Source: Oryzias latipes (Eukaryota > Chordata > Actinopteri > Beloniformes > Adrianichthyidae). From it: a stretch of DNA of 64,000 nt. Position 1 is the stretch's first letter. Each line of letters starts with the position of its first letter. The stretch is from contig NC_019868.2 of assembly GCF_002234675.1 (NCBI RefSeq), positions 1,390,084 through 1,454,083 of the forward strand, given 5' to 3'. The notes under the pieces were generated by a model. The model made no database searches. It was not told the DNA's origin and saw nothing but the letters and a program-made list of their open reading frames with translations. The position numbers were made by a program, and so were the translations under genes. This document shows, one piece after another, positions 1-11,606 of the stretch.

Positions 1-187
1 CTTTTTTGGATGAGATTTATTGTTTATGCACAAAAGACACTTCTTTACAGACATAATACGTACTGAAATGTACAAGCTTAGAAATCATGTGGTCCAAGTG
101 ATATCTTCAACCCACTACATTGTATGCCCATACTACACACTGCCACACAATCTCCTTTCTGCATTTGCCACAGGTATACTTGTAGCT
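1..187. other. unassigned flank of the first gypsy insertion
   Basis: AT-rich sequence with no coding signal I can support. Its last bases carry the left target site of the retroelement that follows. Confidence 0.4.
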
Positions 188-220
188 TTACTTGTTATGG
201 TTAGGGGTTTTCTTTTATTT

Positions 221-1813
221 ATCTGGGGTTGGCGCTGTACTTTCCCAGCGGTCGTCCTCTGATCAGAAGATGCACCCCTGCGCTTTCTACTCTCGGCAGC
301 TCTCACCAGCAGAAAGAAATTACGAAGTGGGAAACCGGGAGTTGTTGGCGGTGGTGCTGGCCTTGACCGAATGGCGTCATTGGTTGGAGGGTGCATCTCA
401 ACCGTTCCTGGTATGGACTGACCATAAAAACCTGTCGTACCTCCGTTCTGCCCGCAGACTAAACCCACGCCAGGCTCGTTGGTCCCTTTTCCTGGGACGC
501 TTCAATTTCACCCTCACCTACCGCCCCGGATCACGTAATGTGAAACCAGACGCTCTGTCCAGACAGTTCGACAACCCGGCTTCAGACCCGACATCTCAGG
601 ATACGATACTACCCCACTCCTATGTGATCGGTGCCGCTGTCTGGGACGTGAAGCATGCTGTCCAGAGAGCCCAGGTGAACTGCCCTTCTCCTCCTGAGTG
701 TCCCCCTGGACTTCTGTTTGTTCCTCCATCAACTCGTTCGTCAGTGTTGCAGTGGGGTCACTGCTCTAAGGTGGCCTGCCATCCTGGTATTCACCGCACC
801 CTAACTCTACTGCGACAGCGCTTCTGGTGGCCTTCCATGGCCTCAGACACCCGGGAGTTCGTCCAGGCCTGCACTATATGTGCTCGTGGAAAGGCCTCCC
901 ACCGTGCACCTGCGGGTCTCCTGCGACCGCTTCCTGTACCGCAACGGCCCTGGTCCCATATTTCTCTGGATTTCGTTACAGGCCTTCCACCCTCTGAACG
1001 TAACACTACCATTTTGACCATTGCTGATCGGTTCTCCAAGTCTGTCCACTTTGTGCCTCTTTCCAAGCTTCCTTCTGCCTTAGAGACTGCCCACCTCCTC
1101 GTCCAGCACGTGTTCAGGTTACACGGACTCCCCCAGGACATCGTGGCCCCCAGTTCACTAACAGGGTGTGGAACGCCTTCTGCCGAGCGATTGGAGCCAC
1201 AGTGAGTCTCTCCTCGGGTTACCATCCCCAGACCAATGGACAAACGGAGCGTGCTAACCAGGACCTGGAGGCAGTTCAACGCTGTGTGACTGCCAGTCAC
1301 CCCCGGACTGCTTTGCGGAACCGTGCACTGGCTGACCGCCATAGGGTTCCTGCTCCGGACTACGTACGGGGGCAAAAGGTCTGGCTGTCGACCCGGGACA
1401 TCCCGCTGCAGTGTGAGTCTCGGAAACTCTCTCCTCGCTTTATTGGCCCTTTTGTGAATGACCGTGTCATCAATCCCTCTGTCGTCCGCCTGAAATTGCC
1501 TCCCTCCCTGAACGTTCATCCGTCCTTTCATGTGTCTCTCCTGAAGCCTGTGTCCTCCAGCTCTCTTAACCCTCCGACCGAGCCCCCTCCTCCCGCCCGG
1601 GTCGTGGGTGGCGGTCCGGCTTTTGCTGTCCGTCGCCTTTTGGGGGTCCGGCGGCGGGGTCGTGGCCTGCAGTTTCTGGTGGACTGGGTGGGTTATGGTC
1701 CTGAGGAGCGTTCTTGGGTGCCCCGCTCTTTCATCCTGGACCCTGCCCTTATTTCTGACTTTTATGCTAGCCGTTCGGCTGGGTCTGGTTGCCCGCCGGG
1801 GGGCGTGCCTTGA
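221..1813 (+). pseudogene. gypsy pol fragment: RNase H, integrase, chromodomain
   Basis: In order: RNase H end (DHKNLSYL and the downstream DALSRQF spacer, about 230-570); integrase HHCC zinc-binding region (HPGIHRT ... CTICARGK, about 780-890); integrase core with LDFVTGLP around 965 and the [11 protein letters not shown] block around 1220; C-terminal integrase SH3-like part (KVWLSTRDI ... [10 protein letters not shown], about 1375-1460); chromodomain ([19 protein letters not shown], about 1665-1730). The frame breaks near 1150, where about ten bases including the second catalytic aspartate region are lost, and the stretch after the NGQTER block is shortened by a further internal deletion. 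It cannot make a working integrase. Stop at 1811-1813 abuts the purine tract and 3' LTR. Confidence 0.92.
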
Positions 1814-1824
1814 GGGGGGGGCCC

Positions 1825-2196
1825 TGTTATGGTTAGGGGTTTTCTTTTATTTGGTCTTGTGTTGTTGTGTTTTGTACTAATGTTTTGTCAGCTTTGTGCT
1901 TCTGCAGGGTGGCCTGGGGCAGGAGGCGTGGCCTTCTAGACTGGTGTCTCTGCACACCTGCACCCAATCTACACTGTCCTTTAAAAGCCTCTCCCTGGCT
2001 CTTCCAACCTGCCAGGTTATTTTCCTTTCCATGTGGCCTCGCCCTTGTTCCTGTGAACGCTGTCTGTGGCCTAGCCTCCTGCCTTCACCCCCAGTCTGCC
2101 TCCTTTGGTTTTGTTCCTGTGGTGAAGCTAATAAACGTCACTTATCTGACACATCCAGTCTGACTCTGCTCTGGGATCCGTCTACACGCCGTGACA
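1825..2196 (+). repeat. 3' LTR of gypsy chromovirus
   Basis: 372 bp, starts TGTTATGG and ends GTGACA. A polyadenylation hexamer AATAAA lies at 2130-2135 near the 3' side. Directly preceded by the polypurine tract and followed by the right TTACT target copy. Confidence 0.9.
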
Positions 2197-2201
2197 TTAC
2201 T

Positions 2202-2862
2202 CTTAAATTTTATATGCTATTTTATCAAATATTTATTTGTTTAATGTCTTTTAGTCCTTTTATATCTTAACTTATTCTAACTTATATTTTAGACCTTTTT
2301 TTTTTTAGGCACTAAATCATCTTATCTTAGTTTATTTTAAGTAATATTTGCATATCTTACCTGTTTTTATGTCTTAACTTTCTTATTTTATTACTTTTAC
2401 ATTTTAGACTGTTTACTAGTGTTTTCTCACCCTTGGCCGGGGTGTTAGTGTTCGGGCTCCCAGAGATTCTGGCCATGCTTGTCCTCTGGCATCTCTTGTT
2501 CCGACTCCCCGGGCTGCCGGGCCTGGTGCGCCCATGTTTGGTGCTCTGGGGCTGGGGGTTGGGGGTCTCTGGGGCGTTGGGTGCTGGGGATGAGTTGTGC
2601 TTGTGTTGCATAGATGCTGACACCCGGGCCAACAGGAGGACGGGGCGGACGGCGCCTTCTCGGTTCTCTTTTCTTAAGCTCTGTCATTTCTCTTTTACTT
2701 GTGCTTGTTTTAGTGTGTTTTATTATGAGTGGCTTATTTAATGATTTTATTTCATATGTGGGGTTTGTTTTTATTGTATTCTTTTTTTTTTTATGGAAAG
2801 CACTTTGAGCTCTCTGCTTGACATGAAATGTGCTTTATAAATAAAATTAATTTGAATTTGTA
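2202..2862 (+). repeat. probable LINE 3' untranslated region and tail
   Basis: AT-rich sequence surrounding a GC-rich block (about 2430-2660), ending in a module AGCACTTTGAGCT ... GTGCTTTATAAATAAA (2800-2845) that is the common 3' end of teleost L2/Rex-type LINEs. No reverse transcriptase part is present. Open frames across 2433-2741 on both strands follow from GC content and show no domain. Family assignment is by resemblance only. Confidence 0.55.
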
Positions 2863-3660
2863 GCAACCAACAAAGCGCACTCTGGCATGATTGTTCTTGC
2901 ACTGACCATTCACATTGGCCCTTTCCCTTTGCCAGGTGTGGGAGCTTGTCACCGAACTCGGTTTTCCTTTTTCGCCTTTTCAGCTCCCACATTTGCCTGT
3001 GCCGGCTTTTTTACTGATTCTAGAAGCTCCTGGTGAATCTTGCCTGGGTTGAAAGATTTGATGCAGTTAGCAACGAAAGACCTCCAAACATTGGAGATTA
3101 CAGGAAACCTGTCAGTCCCAACTCGTTCCATGCGCGTGCCCTTGACATCAAAGTGTAAATGCCCCTTGATGTCTTTGAAGTGGTTTCTGACCACAATTTT
3201 GGAGATCAGTGGATTTCCCATTTTCGACGACCATCTTGCGCTTTGCATGGATGGAAGTATTATCCCCCCCTCTCAAGGAGGACGGCAATGAATCCCATTA
3301 GTTCAGGGAGGGCCATGAATCAGCTGTCGTCTTCTGTCTGACGTCCATGCTGAACAGTACAGTCCTGAATAGTCCGAAGCATGTCCAGAGTGAGGAAACA
3401 CAGGAAACTCTGTAAGCGAGTCAACACCGTACTTCTGACCAAAGCAGTTGGCTTTCCCTCAGCAGTGTAACATTCAATTATGCTGTGATGGAGAGGCCTC
3501 CCAACCTGTTCTCCATGCCACATTGTGCCATCTTTTGCCTTTTCTATTGGTGCAGTGTGTGTCTCCAGTCGTCCTCTCTTTTCTGATGGCAGTAAAATCT
3601 CTTTATCTGTGATCTGATTTTTGAGATCTGAGCAACGAAAACCTTCAGCAATGTAAAGAT
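2860..3660 (-). pseudogene. piggyBac-family transposase, N-terminal half, broken
   Basis: On the minus strand an open stretch from about 3640 to 3322 carries the piggyBac N-terminal pattern (LDMLRTIQDCTV). After an in-frame stop it continues (ALPELMGFIAVLLERG). After a frameshift it runs into the signature region SKIVVRNHFKDIKGHLHFD ... ERVGTDRFPVISNVW ... NPG (about 3215-3040). These match the order seen in DDE_Tnp_1_7 (PGBD-like) transposases. The catalytic DDD core expected after the NPG motif is missing; the frame instead runs into unrelated residues. No TTAA-bounded inverted repeats are visible for this copy. Confidence 0.8.
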
Positions 3661-5438
3661 ATATGCTGTTTCACCTGTTTATTTTAAATTTTATTGTTTT
3701 TAGTTAAATTCTAATTGAAACTATAAATTCCAAAACATATCAAATATGCCTCTTTCGCCTCCCCAGTTCAAGAAACATGCAGTTAAATTAAGTTACTCTA
3801 AATTTCTCCTATGTGTGTATGTGAGTGTAACTGGTTATTTATCTATGTGGCCCTGCAATGGACTGGTGACCCATCCAGGCTGAGTCCAGCTAAAGGACTA
3901 TCTTTTCTCCCTCCGAGTCAAATGGGTTGACTTGCTCCAGGATAATTTTCAATGTCTGCTCAGTGTTGTAAAATTTAGGCAACTTTGTTTTTCAGTTCAC
4001 AAACTGGGAGTCAAAGTTTGTCAGAACTTGGAGGCTCTTTTGAGGCAGAAAACCTCCCCCACCCTGATCCGAGCAAAGAATGTGGTTAGCTAGGACACTG
4101 TAATGTCTTCATCCAGATGATCAGGTAGTTAGTGCTGCATTTACAAATGAAAGGTGGCTAATTGTAGGCTGTTGAATTAGTCATTTTGAGCCACCCAGCC
4201 TTTTGGCTGTGCTCTGGACGTTGCAGGGGGAGTGAAAAATCCTGGACGTTGTGAAATTTGTCCACCTTTTCCACCTCTAACAGTTTAAAATCTTCATGAA
4301 AGGCTTCCACTGGTTTAGGAGTGTCTTTATGGCCCTTTCTCTATAATAGGGAATGCCAATGTTTGATTGATTGATTGATTGATTTACCAGGGACAATAAA
4401 CTAAAAGCAGTATAAACAAAGACACAAAGCCCAGTTTTAGATTTTTTCTTTCAGTAGCATACTTGCTAGGTTCCATCTGCAGTCCTTGGGGCAGGTAGGA
4501 CTAACAGGCCAGATAAGAGTCCAAAAAAAAACAATGACATTCGTAGATAAAAGGATGTCTAATAGACAAAAATACAAATAGGAAACACCATAAATTATTG
4601 TGGAGAAAATCCCTTTTATGGGATATAACTGTTAGTGCTCAGCAATTTCATTTCTCTGAATACATTTTTAGAGAATTTTTAGAAATCTCTTTAGGTTCTT
4701 AGTTCAGATAAAGGCTTTTCCCACTCCTTTTGTAGCTTTTTTAAGAACATGCTGAATGTCCAGTTGCACTTTTAACAAAGTGAATGTGACATTGCTCTCC
4801 TCAGGAAGTCCTTGTTATTCTGTTGGCTAGAAGTGCTAACATTTCAGAAAACAAACACTTCTGGTGTTAGATTTTTTTTCATAATCTTTTAAATTGAGGA
4901 AGATTAAATCTCCCTGTTTGATTCATCTGTTTAACATTATTTTAGACGCTCAGCTTAGGGACCACCCCATCTGCAGGCTGGTGCCAAAAGAGATAAATTA
5001 TTATACACATCACCCACATCCATGATGAAAGGTCATATTTTTCACATACACAAAATTCACATTGTTGTGATTTTGATTAGTTATTTCGCAATTAAGAAAA
5101 AAAAAAGAACAAAACATCAGGTTCAGTGTGTTCTAATTTAACAAATCAAGAGTAGGAAAACTTTTCTGAGCAATCCAAGAAGGATTTATCCTTACTTCTT
5201 ACTAATACCATAATAGATGTTAACATACCTTATTCCACAGGTTACTTTACAGTGCGATCCACCCTCTGCATTAATTTAAGATGATGACCCCCTAGTCAGG
5301 CTTTGTTCCTTACATAATAGATAATAGTTGTGGCACCATGGCTTTGTTTTGGGTCAATTCTGTTATGAACTAAAAAGTTGCATATTGATGATGTCACAGC
5401 AGCAACGGGCATGCGCAGTGTACAGGGATGGATCATGT
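3661..5438. other. no gene; scattered repeat tails
   Basis: No supported coding sequence. At about 3790-3890 (plus) there is the 3' body of a tRNA-type SINE (GGCCCTGCAATGGACTGGTG). At 4363-4560 a (TGAT)n tract followed by TTTACCAGGGACAAT and CCATCTGCAGTCC resembles the 3' end of a common teleost repeat on the minus strand. The remainder is unassigned AT-rich DNA. Confidence 0.45.
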
Positions 5439-5446
5439 CTATAAAG

Positions 5447-7638
5447 CAGGGGTCTCAAACTCGCGGCCCACGGGCTATTTGCAGCCCCCAAGATGATATT
5501 TTGCGGCCCCCGCCTTCATGTGAAAGTTTAATGTTATTGCGGCCCGCCAGTCTGTATGAATGACACTTCTTCATTTTTTTTTTCGTGCGTGGAGCTGACC
5601 AACCAGCGGGGTATTTGACTCTTGGGGGCGTGACACTGATCGGGCTTGAAAGCAGGGAAACATTTAAGGCAGGAAACTTGACAGCCCCCTCTCCGGACCA
5701 CATTGAGGAGTTCTTTACTTTCCTTTTTAGAGCGTATTTATTCGCTCATAATTTTCTAAATGCATGCAGTCCGTGCTGAACCTTTCTCTGGGCTGCACAG
5801 ACCCGGAGGAGGGTTACGGTTATGGTTACCGTTAAGTGCGCGCCGGTGTATGATCAACCCCAACCAAACGGTTCTCTCCGCTCACGCAGGAGATGGGTTG
5901 CTGTGGAGAACACTGAAAATAGGTGGGGAAAATGCAACGATAGACGTGTTTGAGATGAACCAGCGCCGCGCCTGGATCGTTAGGGAGACCAGGCGGGTGT
6001 CTGTGTGTGTGTGGGGGGGTGGGGGGGGGGGTAGATGACGGCGAAGCTGCAGCGAGACTGAAGGAAAACAGAAAGTTGGAGTTGTCCTTAACTTTCAATT
6101 TAGTTTTAATTTGCCTCTCCCCCTTAGTATGATCTGAATTATTTTAATTGATCAGTCAACTACAAAAACCTATCAGGATACATGTCCCATAATGCATTGT
6201 TTTGTAGTTATTGGCGGCTTGCAGTCAGTGCAGTATTACATTTCCAGCTGTGTTTGCTCAGGTTGGCGCCTTGGTCCCGCCCCTTTCTGGTGATATTTTT
6301 GTGATGATTGATAGGTGATGTTTGAGCAAAAGCAAAAATATACCTGGGTGATCTCAAACACGCTTATTGTGCATCTTGGTTGCACTTATTTGGTGTCGCC
6401 AAGATGAATTTCCATCCGTTTTTTATAAAAATATAGGAGTGGCTGACTGGCTGCTTTGCAATAACTATGATGTGGGTTTAAATGTGCAAAAGTCATAAGA
6501 AAGAAAATCCAAAAATGGTTACTGAATTTTGTTTTCTCCTTTACTGATTTGTGTTTTAAAAAGTAAACTTAAAAAAAGAAATTCAACACAGACTCAACAT
6601 TGGGAGCACACCCTCTCTGACGTCTCCACCTTAAATTTCAATAAGTCCAAGTAAAGTCCAGATTTCCTGACCATTATCTTCATCCACACTGAGGGTCTCA
6701 GCTGTTTGGGAGGAAGTGCTGCCAAGTGTCCATCAGTGAGAAGAAGACAAGAGAAGCCGTGTTCAGAAGAACCATTGATGGAGGTTACAGATTTGTGTTT
6801 AATAGTTATAATTCAACAGTGTTAACTGAACTGTGTTAATACATCTCTGACCTCATTCAGATTTATAAACCAGCTCGTGCTCTGAGGTCAGAGGGCCAGC
6901 TCCAGCTTGTGGAGCCCATGACGAGGCTCAAAACTAGGGGAGACAGCGTTCTCTGTTGTTGGCCCTAAGCTGTGGAACGCTCTGCCGTTGCATGTCAGAA
7001 CAGCGCCCTCTGTGGAGTGTTTTAAATCCCGTCTTAAAACGCATTTTTACTCTCTAGCTATTAACACCACATGAGTTGTGTGGTCCTCTGTGTTTTTACT
7101 GCATTTTTATCTGTATTTATCTGTGTTTTTATCTGTATTCTTTTTTAATCTATATTTATCTGTGTTTTTATCTTGTTTTTATTTTATTGTACTTTTTATC
7201 CATTTTACTGGTGTACTTTGTTTTTAATTTGTCTGGTTTTTGGTCACTGTACAGCACTTTGGAAACTGCCAGTTTGAGAAATGTGCTATATAAATAAAGT
7301 GGATTGGATTGGATTGGATTGGATTGAATAGGGGCGTTTAAATTAGAAAACAGCAGATATAGAAGACTAAATAAACAGAAATGTGTTAATGATTTATTTA
7401 CTTATTGATTTTTTTGTTTACGTATTTTATTTGAATGAGAGTTTCATGAGTAAATATTGTAAAGAAAACAGTTAATAATAGAGTTTAGTAATAATATAGT
7501 ACGTGTTCCATAAAGATTTATTGGCTCTCAGACACTCACTAGTTGCGTGTGTGTGAGTGTGTGCGTTGAAGTTGCGGCCCTCCCTCAGCTAGACCCTGCT
7601 TTCAGTGGCCCCCAGGTAAATTGAGTTTTAGACCCCTG
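5447..7638. mobile_element. hAT-type DNA element, non-autonomous, 2.2 kb
   Basis: Seen: the left end CAGGGGTCTCAAACTC and the right end GAGTTTTAGACCCCTG are imperfect inverted repeats. They are bracketed by 8-bp direct repeats CTATAAAG (5439-5446) and CTATATAG (7639-7646), seven of eight identical. Known: hAT elements make 8-bp duplications and have short CAGGGG-type ends. The left subterminal part is rich in GCGGCCC-like motifs. No transposase is recognisable inside, and an L2 LINE fragment is nested at 6846-7326. Confidence 0.85.
6846..7326 (+). pseudogene. L2-type LINE 3' end nested in the hAT element
   Basis: The plus strand encodes the C-terminal end of an L2-clade reverse transcriptase protein in two frames: DLIQIYKPARALRSEGQ and TRLKTRGD, then FSVVGPKLWNALPLHVR ... 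FKSRLKTHFY. A 3' UTR follows, ending in GCTATATAAATAAAGT and a (GGATT)n tail at 7301-7325. It is 5' truncated, as is usual for LINE copies, and has at least one frameshift. Confidence 0.85.
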
Positions 7639-7646
7639 CTATATAG

Positions 7647-8595
7647 CGACTACACAATGAAAGACCCGTTTTCAGCTCTCAATAAAACACTCACACAAGT
7701 AAAGAGTTGGACCTTTGTTTTTTTATATTTGAAAACTCACAGCCTGAGGTGTGAGGTATTTTAAAAAACACTTAATTTAGTATAACCCTTAAAAAACTCT
7801 ATAGGGTAAAGTTTAGAGTCATCGATCAACATGTGTGTTAGATTTGCACCAAGGGGAGAACTTCTGACTCGATTTTGTTGTGCTTCTGTAAATTGTACAA
7901 CTACTGACTGATAATAAACACTCCTGGTCTTAATTTGAACCCCTTTGCTGAGATACATTTTGTATGTTTTTCACAAAATCAAAATGAGTTGCTGTGTCAT
8001 GAACAGAATCCCCCAAAAACATTGTAAAGACAAAGGCATGGCATGCAGTGTTAGTTTTTTTTTAAGTCTGTGTCTTACATTCTAGCTCCCAGATCAAAAG
8101 TGAACATTATCATTGAGAAAGTTCACAGAAATGTAGGGAACTTTTGTAAAATGGAGAACTGCCAACTCCAGCAGAAGCTTGCTAAAGTTTTTTTCTGCAG
8201 GGTAGATTTTGTTCTATGAACTTTGTAATTTATTTATTTAATTTCATGATGTTATTACTGTCGGAAAAGACAGAAATGAGAACTCAAAAATGAATTATGC
8301 AAATCTGACTTATACAGATTGGGCTTTTTAATGAGAGGTTGGGTTTCTGTTTGCTACTATTCTATTATCAACACTGCTTTTTGTTTATTTTTTTTAGCAA
8401 ATAAGCCATATGCAGACTCCAATGGCTTGTTTAGAAAGGCGCATTGACAATGTCCAGACTCCAGGTACTAAATTTTTTGATTATTTGTATGTCAAATTGG
8501 GGACTGACATTTTCATCATAGGTGCATGTCAACTCTAAAAATGCATAATCTAAAAAAATCTGAAAATGACTTTGCATGATTTTTTTGTAATAGTT
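7647..8595. other. no gene seen
   Basis: AT-rich intergenic sequence. I see no domain, repeat terminus or RNA gene. Confidence 0.4.
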
Positions 8596-8599
8596 CTCT

Positions 8600-9112
8600 T
8601 TGTATGCTACTGCTGCAAAGAACTATTTGAACTCCTGTCTATCAGCTAAAATTCTGACCCTCAAAGAACTGTTAGTCCACCTTTAAATTGGCCATCTCCA
8701 CTCCACTTATTCTAAATTAGAAGCACCTGTTTGAGGTAGGTAGCTGCATAAAGACACATGTCCACCCCATATAATCACTAAGACTCCAATGACTAATATG
8801 GCCAAGACCAAAGAGCTGTCTGAAGATATCAGAGACAAGATTGTAGCCCTCCACAAGGCTGGAAAGGACTACAAGGCAATTGCCAAGCAGTTTGGTGGAA
8901 AAAAGACCCACCGTTGGAGCAATTATCAAAGAAATTGAAAAGTTAAAGATTACTGTTAACGTCTCTCAGTCTGGGGGCTCCATGCAAGATCTCACCTCGT
9001 GGGGTCTCAATGATCCTTAGAAAGATGAGGACTCGAGCTAGAACTACACAGGACAAGTTGGTCAATGACCTCATAGACATGAGAAACTTGAGAAAGCTTA
9101 AAAGGGGATTTT
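8600..9112 (+). pseudogene. Tc1-like transposon, 5' part with broken transposase
   Basis: The left part (about 8605-8790) resembles the terminal and leader region of teleost Tc1 elements (TTTGAACTCCTG ... AAAATTCTGACC). From about 8790 the reading MAKTKELSEDIRDKIVALHKAGKDYKAIAKQ matches the Tc1 paired-like DNA-binding HTH. It breaks by frameshift near 8890, followed by ...[15 protein letters not shown] and remnants of the second HTH up to about 9085. The DDE catalytic domain and right inverted repeat are absent. Confidence 0.87.
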
Positions 9113-9303
9113 TTTTTTCAGGATCCGAGCAGTAACCCCTAAACTGGAGGAGACATTGAAGCAGATCACTGGAAAAACCTAAGACATGTCAGTCCAGAAA
9201 AGTGCAGGGCCAGGAACAGATAGGAGAGTGAAAACTAAGTCAGCAACATTTACTGAAACAGATGAACCGTTTTCTTTAGATCATTAAAAAAGAAACAGAT
9301 AAG

Positions 9304-10295
9304 TACGACTATGAGTTTTAGGTGAGTTTTAGGGCCACCCAAAAAAAAAAAAAAAAACTAAAATTATGAGATTTTATCTCCTAAATTTACAAGTTTTTAT
9401 CTCCTAAATTTACGAGAAAAAAAGTCGTAGATTAAGGAGAAAACACCGAAGTTGTCCGTTTATCGGAGCCTAGCTTGAAGATGAAATATGTGGAGCCTTT
9501 TGTGAAGCTCTATTTCTGGATAGGTTTAAGAGAGATTCTGAACCTTTTGGCGACTCAAAATCACATTATTTTCCGTGTAGCAGGCTTTCCGGGGTTCGGT
9601 GTTGGTAAAGCGGAGTTTCATACGTAAAATAAGGAGCTCAGAGACACATTTGGGTGTAGTGTACCGCTGCAGCCTTTATTCTCCTTTTCATTCACACAAC
9701 CTGAAGTTCATCTGTCACCTTACGTCATGAACCTGTCATCCGAACACCAATGCGGAAGTAAACAGTGTTACATACGCCCCCTCCTCCAGATGAAACGTCC
9801 CGTTTCAGCATAAAACGATAAAGAGGAATGAAAATAGTCTTTATATTAGCATTCAGCTGACCTGTTCAACAAAGTTTAGTTGGTCTGCTCTGCGGCTGCT
9901 TCACCTGCTGCTCTGCATGCTCACTTCCACTTTAATCTCGTAAATTTACAAGTTTTTTTCTCATAAATTTACGAGTTTTTATCTCCTAAATTTACGAGAT
10001 AAAATCTCGTAATTTTACTTTTTTTATTATTTTTTTGGTGGCCCTAAAACTCCGTCGTAGATCTTCCTCTTTCGGCTTCTCCCATCAGGGGTCGCCACAG
10101 CGAACAAGTCGCATGGTAAACTTGGCAATGTTTTACGCCGGATGCCCTTCCTGACGCAACCTTCTCAAACCGGGCTTGGGACCGGCACAGAGGTAGAGAA
10201 GGGAACAGAGAGCAGCCCAGAGTCGAACCCTGGTTTCATGGACGGAAGGCACCGCAAACCAGCACGAGCTAAACTGGCTCTAAAACTCCGTCGTA
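9304..10295. mobile_element. DNA transposon, IS3EU-like, with TAC...GTA ends and 6-bp duplication
   Basis: Seen: the left end TACGAC ... GAGTTTTAGGGCCACC and the right end GGTGGCCCTAAAACTC ... GTCGTA are inverted repeats, continued inside by a repeated motif with TCTCCTAAATTTACGAG. GATAAG flanks the left end (9298-9303) and recurs after the right end (10296-10301). Inside, plus strand near 9480-9580, is a remnant reading MKYVEPFVKLYFWIGLREIL, like the N-terminal HTH of integrase-type transposases. Known: 6-bp duplications and TAY...RTA ends are described for IS3EU elements. The class call is by these traits, not by a catalytic domain. A SINE sits in the right terminus. Confidence 0.65.
10063..10279 (-). 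repeat. tRNA-derived SINE, minus strand, with 19-bp target duplication
   Basis: Perfect direct repeats CTAAAACTCCGTCGTAGAT at 10044-10062 and 10280-10298 bracket the unit. Read on the minus strand, the head has a tRNA-like A-box region (TTTAGCTCGTGCTGG) and B box (GGGTTCGACTC), followed by a body ending GGGAGAAGCCGAAAGAGG. A second copy of the same family is at 34880-35108. The duplication lies inside the right inverted repeat of the DNA element 9304-10295, so the SINE is the younger insertion. Confidence 0.9.
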
Positions 10296-10301
10296 GATAA
10301 G

Positions 10302-11125
10302 AGTCATAAATACTGTGTGTCTTACATTTTTGCATTTGAGAGGGTAAACACAGGTGTGAAAAAAAAACAATCCAACAGAAATGAGTCTAATATAGATAAG
10401 GACATACTTAACTTGATTCTGAACTGTTCAAGACCAAGAGAAGCAGATTAGAAGCTTTGAATGGGCAACAGAGGGCAGTAAACAATGATTAGCCTTGTAA
10501 TACAATCAGCTACAGTTCCACTCCTGACTGGAGAGGAGATGTCTGTGGAATACATGGAAAGACAGCAGAAATGAACTGAAAACAAGGAGGAATGAGGTCA
10601 ATAAACATTTGAAAGGTAAATCTGCAGAATTTATTATAGTTTACACCAGAGAACCCAGAAAGAAGCAATTATCTTACACTGTGAAAAATGAAAAGGAGCG
10701 TTTGGCGATTCATTTTGTTTTGGGGTGGGTGGAAAGGAGAAACAACGGAGGCAAGCTGGAAGACAAATATGCAAAATGTGCAACAAAAACTATTAACTGC
10801 AGCTGTCTGACATGGCAAAGCTTAAGTAAAGAGGACCATCAGCTCATAAAAAAAAAGAAAATACGAAAAGGGGATGGGGTGTTATCAGACAAATAATATC
10901 AACTGAGCAAAAACACAGTTCACAGACACAAACGAGAAGAGGCGATAAAGGCTGAAATCACATGTGAAGTGTGTGCCTGTGCTGTGCGGATGCTGACCCT
11001 GTTTGTAACTATCACTGCCCGTTCAAACAGATGTAAAGAAACGATTCTTTCCATCACATCGTGTTCGGTCAGACCATAGAATTACGCTTCAAATGTTTGT
11101 GTCAGTTGTGTAAATAGCATCTCCC
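10302..11125. other. no gene seen
   Basis: An open frame of 95 codons at 10609-10896 has no recognisable domain and no splice or promoter context, so I do not call it a gene. The rest is unassigned. Confidence 0.4.
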
Positions 11126-11129
11126 TTTT

Positions 11130-11606
11130 CAATCTTTCAGACAGTTTACATTAAAGTGGCAGACCACTTTCATTTTGGGACTCCCAAGCAAAAATGCAAT
11201 GTCTAAAGAAAAGAAAAGACTTGACCATGTGTTGATTTTTGCTGCAGGAAAGACTACACTACTACAGTGGATCAGTGAAAATGGGCCAACAGTTAAGGGA
11301 TGGAAAGAAGTGTTACTGGACTGGATTTCACTGGAAGACTTAACACGCCTAATGAAAAGATTGACTATTTTATTTTTATTTGGAGTCCTTATTTTAGATA
11401 TGTAGAACCTGAAGTTGCTAATATTTTGTTAGGGATTCTGATCTGGATTGCCATGCCGTTTCATTTTAGTCATTCACTTAGTTTAGTTTTGTCAAAATAT
11501 TTGTTCAGATTCTGAGCTTGTTTTTGTCTATTATATCTTATTATTATTTTTGTTTTTTTGTCTTTGTGTTGTTAAATCTGCAAATGTAATAAATAAAAAA
11601 GTGGCT
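11130..11606 (+). pseudogene. L1-type LINE, C-terminal end of ORF2 and 3' tail
   Basis: The frame 11175-11405 reads GLPSKNAMSKEKKRLDHVLI and then AAGKTTLLQWISENGPTVKGW. This is the pattern of the extreme C-terminus of L1/Tx1 ORF2 proteins (small aliphatic-AA-K...L..WI....P....W). The overlapping frame continues the ending (F..IWSPYF). The copy ends in an AATAAATAAAAAAG tail near 11590-11603. Everything upstream in ORF2 is missing. Confidence 0.65.

Larger units (their letters stand above)
193..2196 (+). mobile_element. Ty3/gypsy chromovirus, internally deleted, with target duplications
   Basis: Seen: the 5-bp direct repeat TTACT at 188-192 and 2197-2201 brackets the unit, which begins TGTTATGG and ends CGTGACA, the TG...CA ends of an LTR element. 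Only the first 28 bases of the 5' LTR (193-220) remain; they match 1825-1852 exactly and are fused directly to RNase H coding sequence. The rest of the 5' LTR, primer site, gag, protease and reverse transcriptase are missing. A purine tract (about 1811-1820) precedes the complete 3' LTR. Known: 5-bp duplications and a C-terminal chromodomain are typical of vertebrate Ty3/gypsy chromoviruses. Inferred: insertion was normal and the deletion came later, because both target copies survive. Confidence 0.93.

Noticed and set aside
2433..2741. Overlapping frames in a GC-rich block
   Set aside because: GC-driven open frames in a LINE 3' region; no domain on either strand.
10609..10896. 95-codon plus-strand frame
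   Set aside because: No domain, no conserved motif, isolated in AT-rich repeat-poor DNA; a chance frame is likely.
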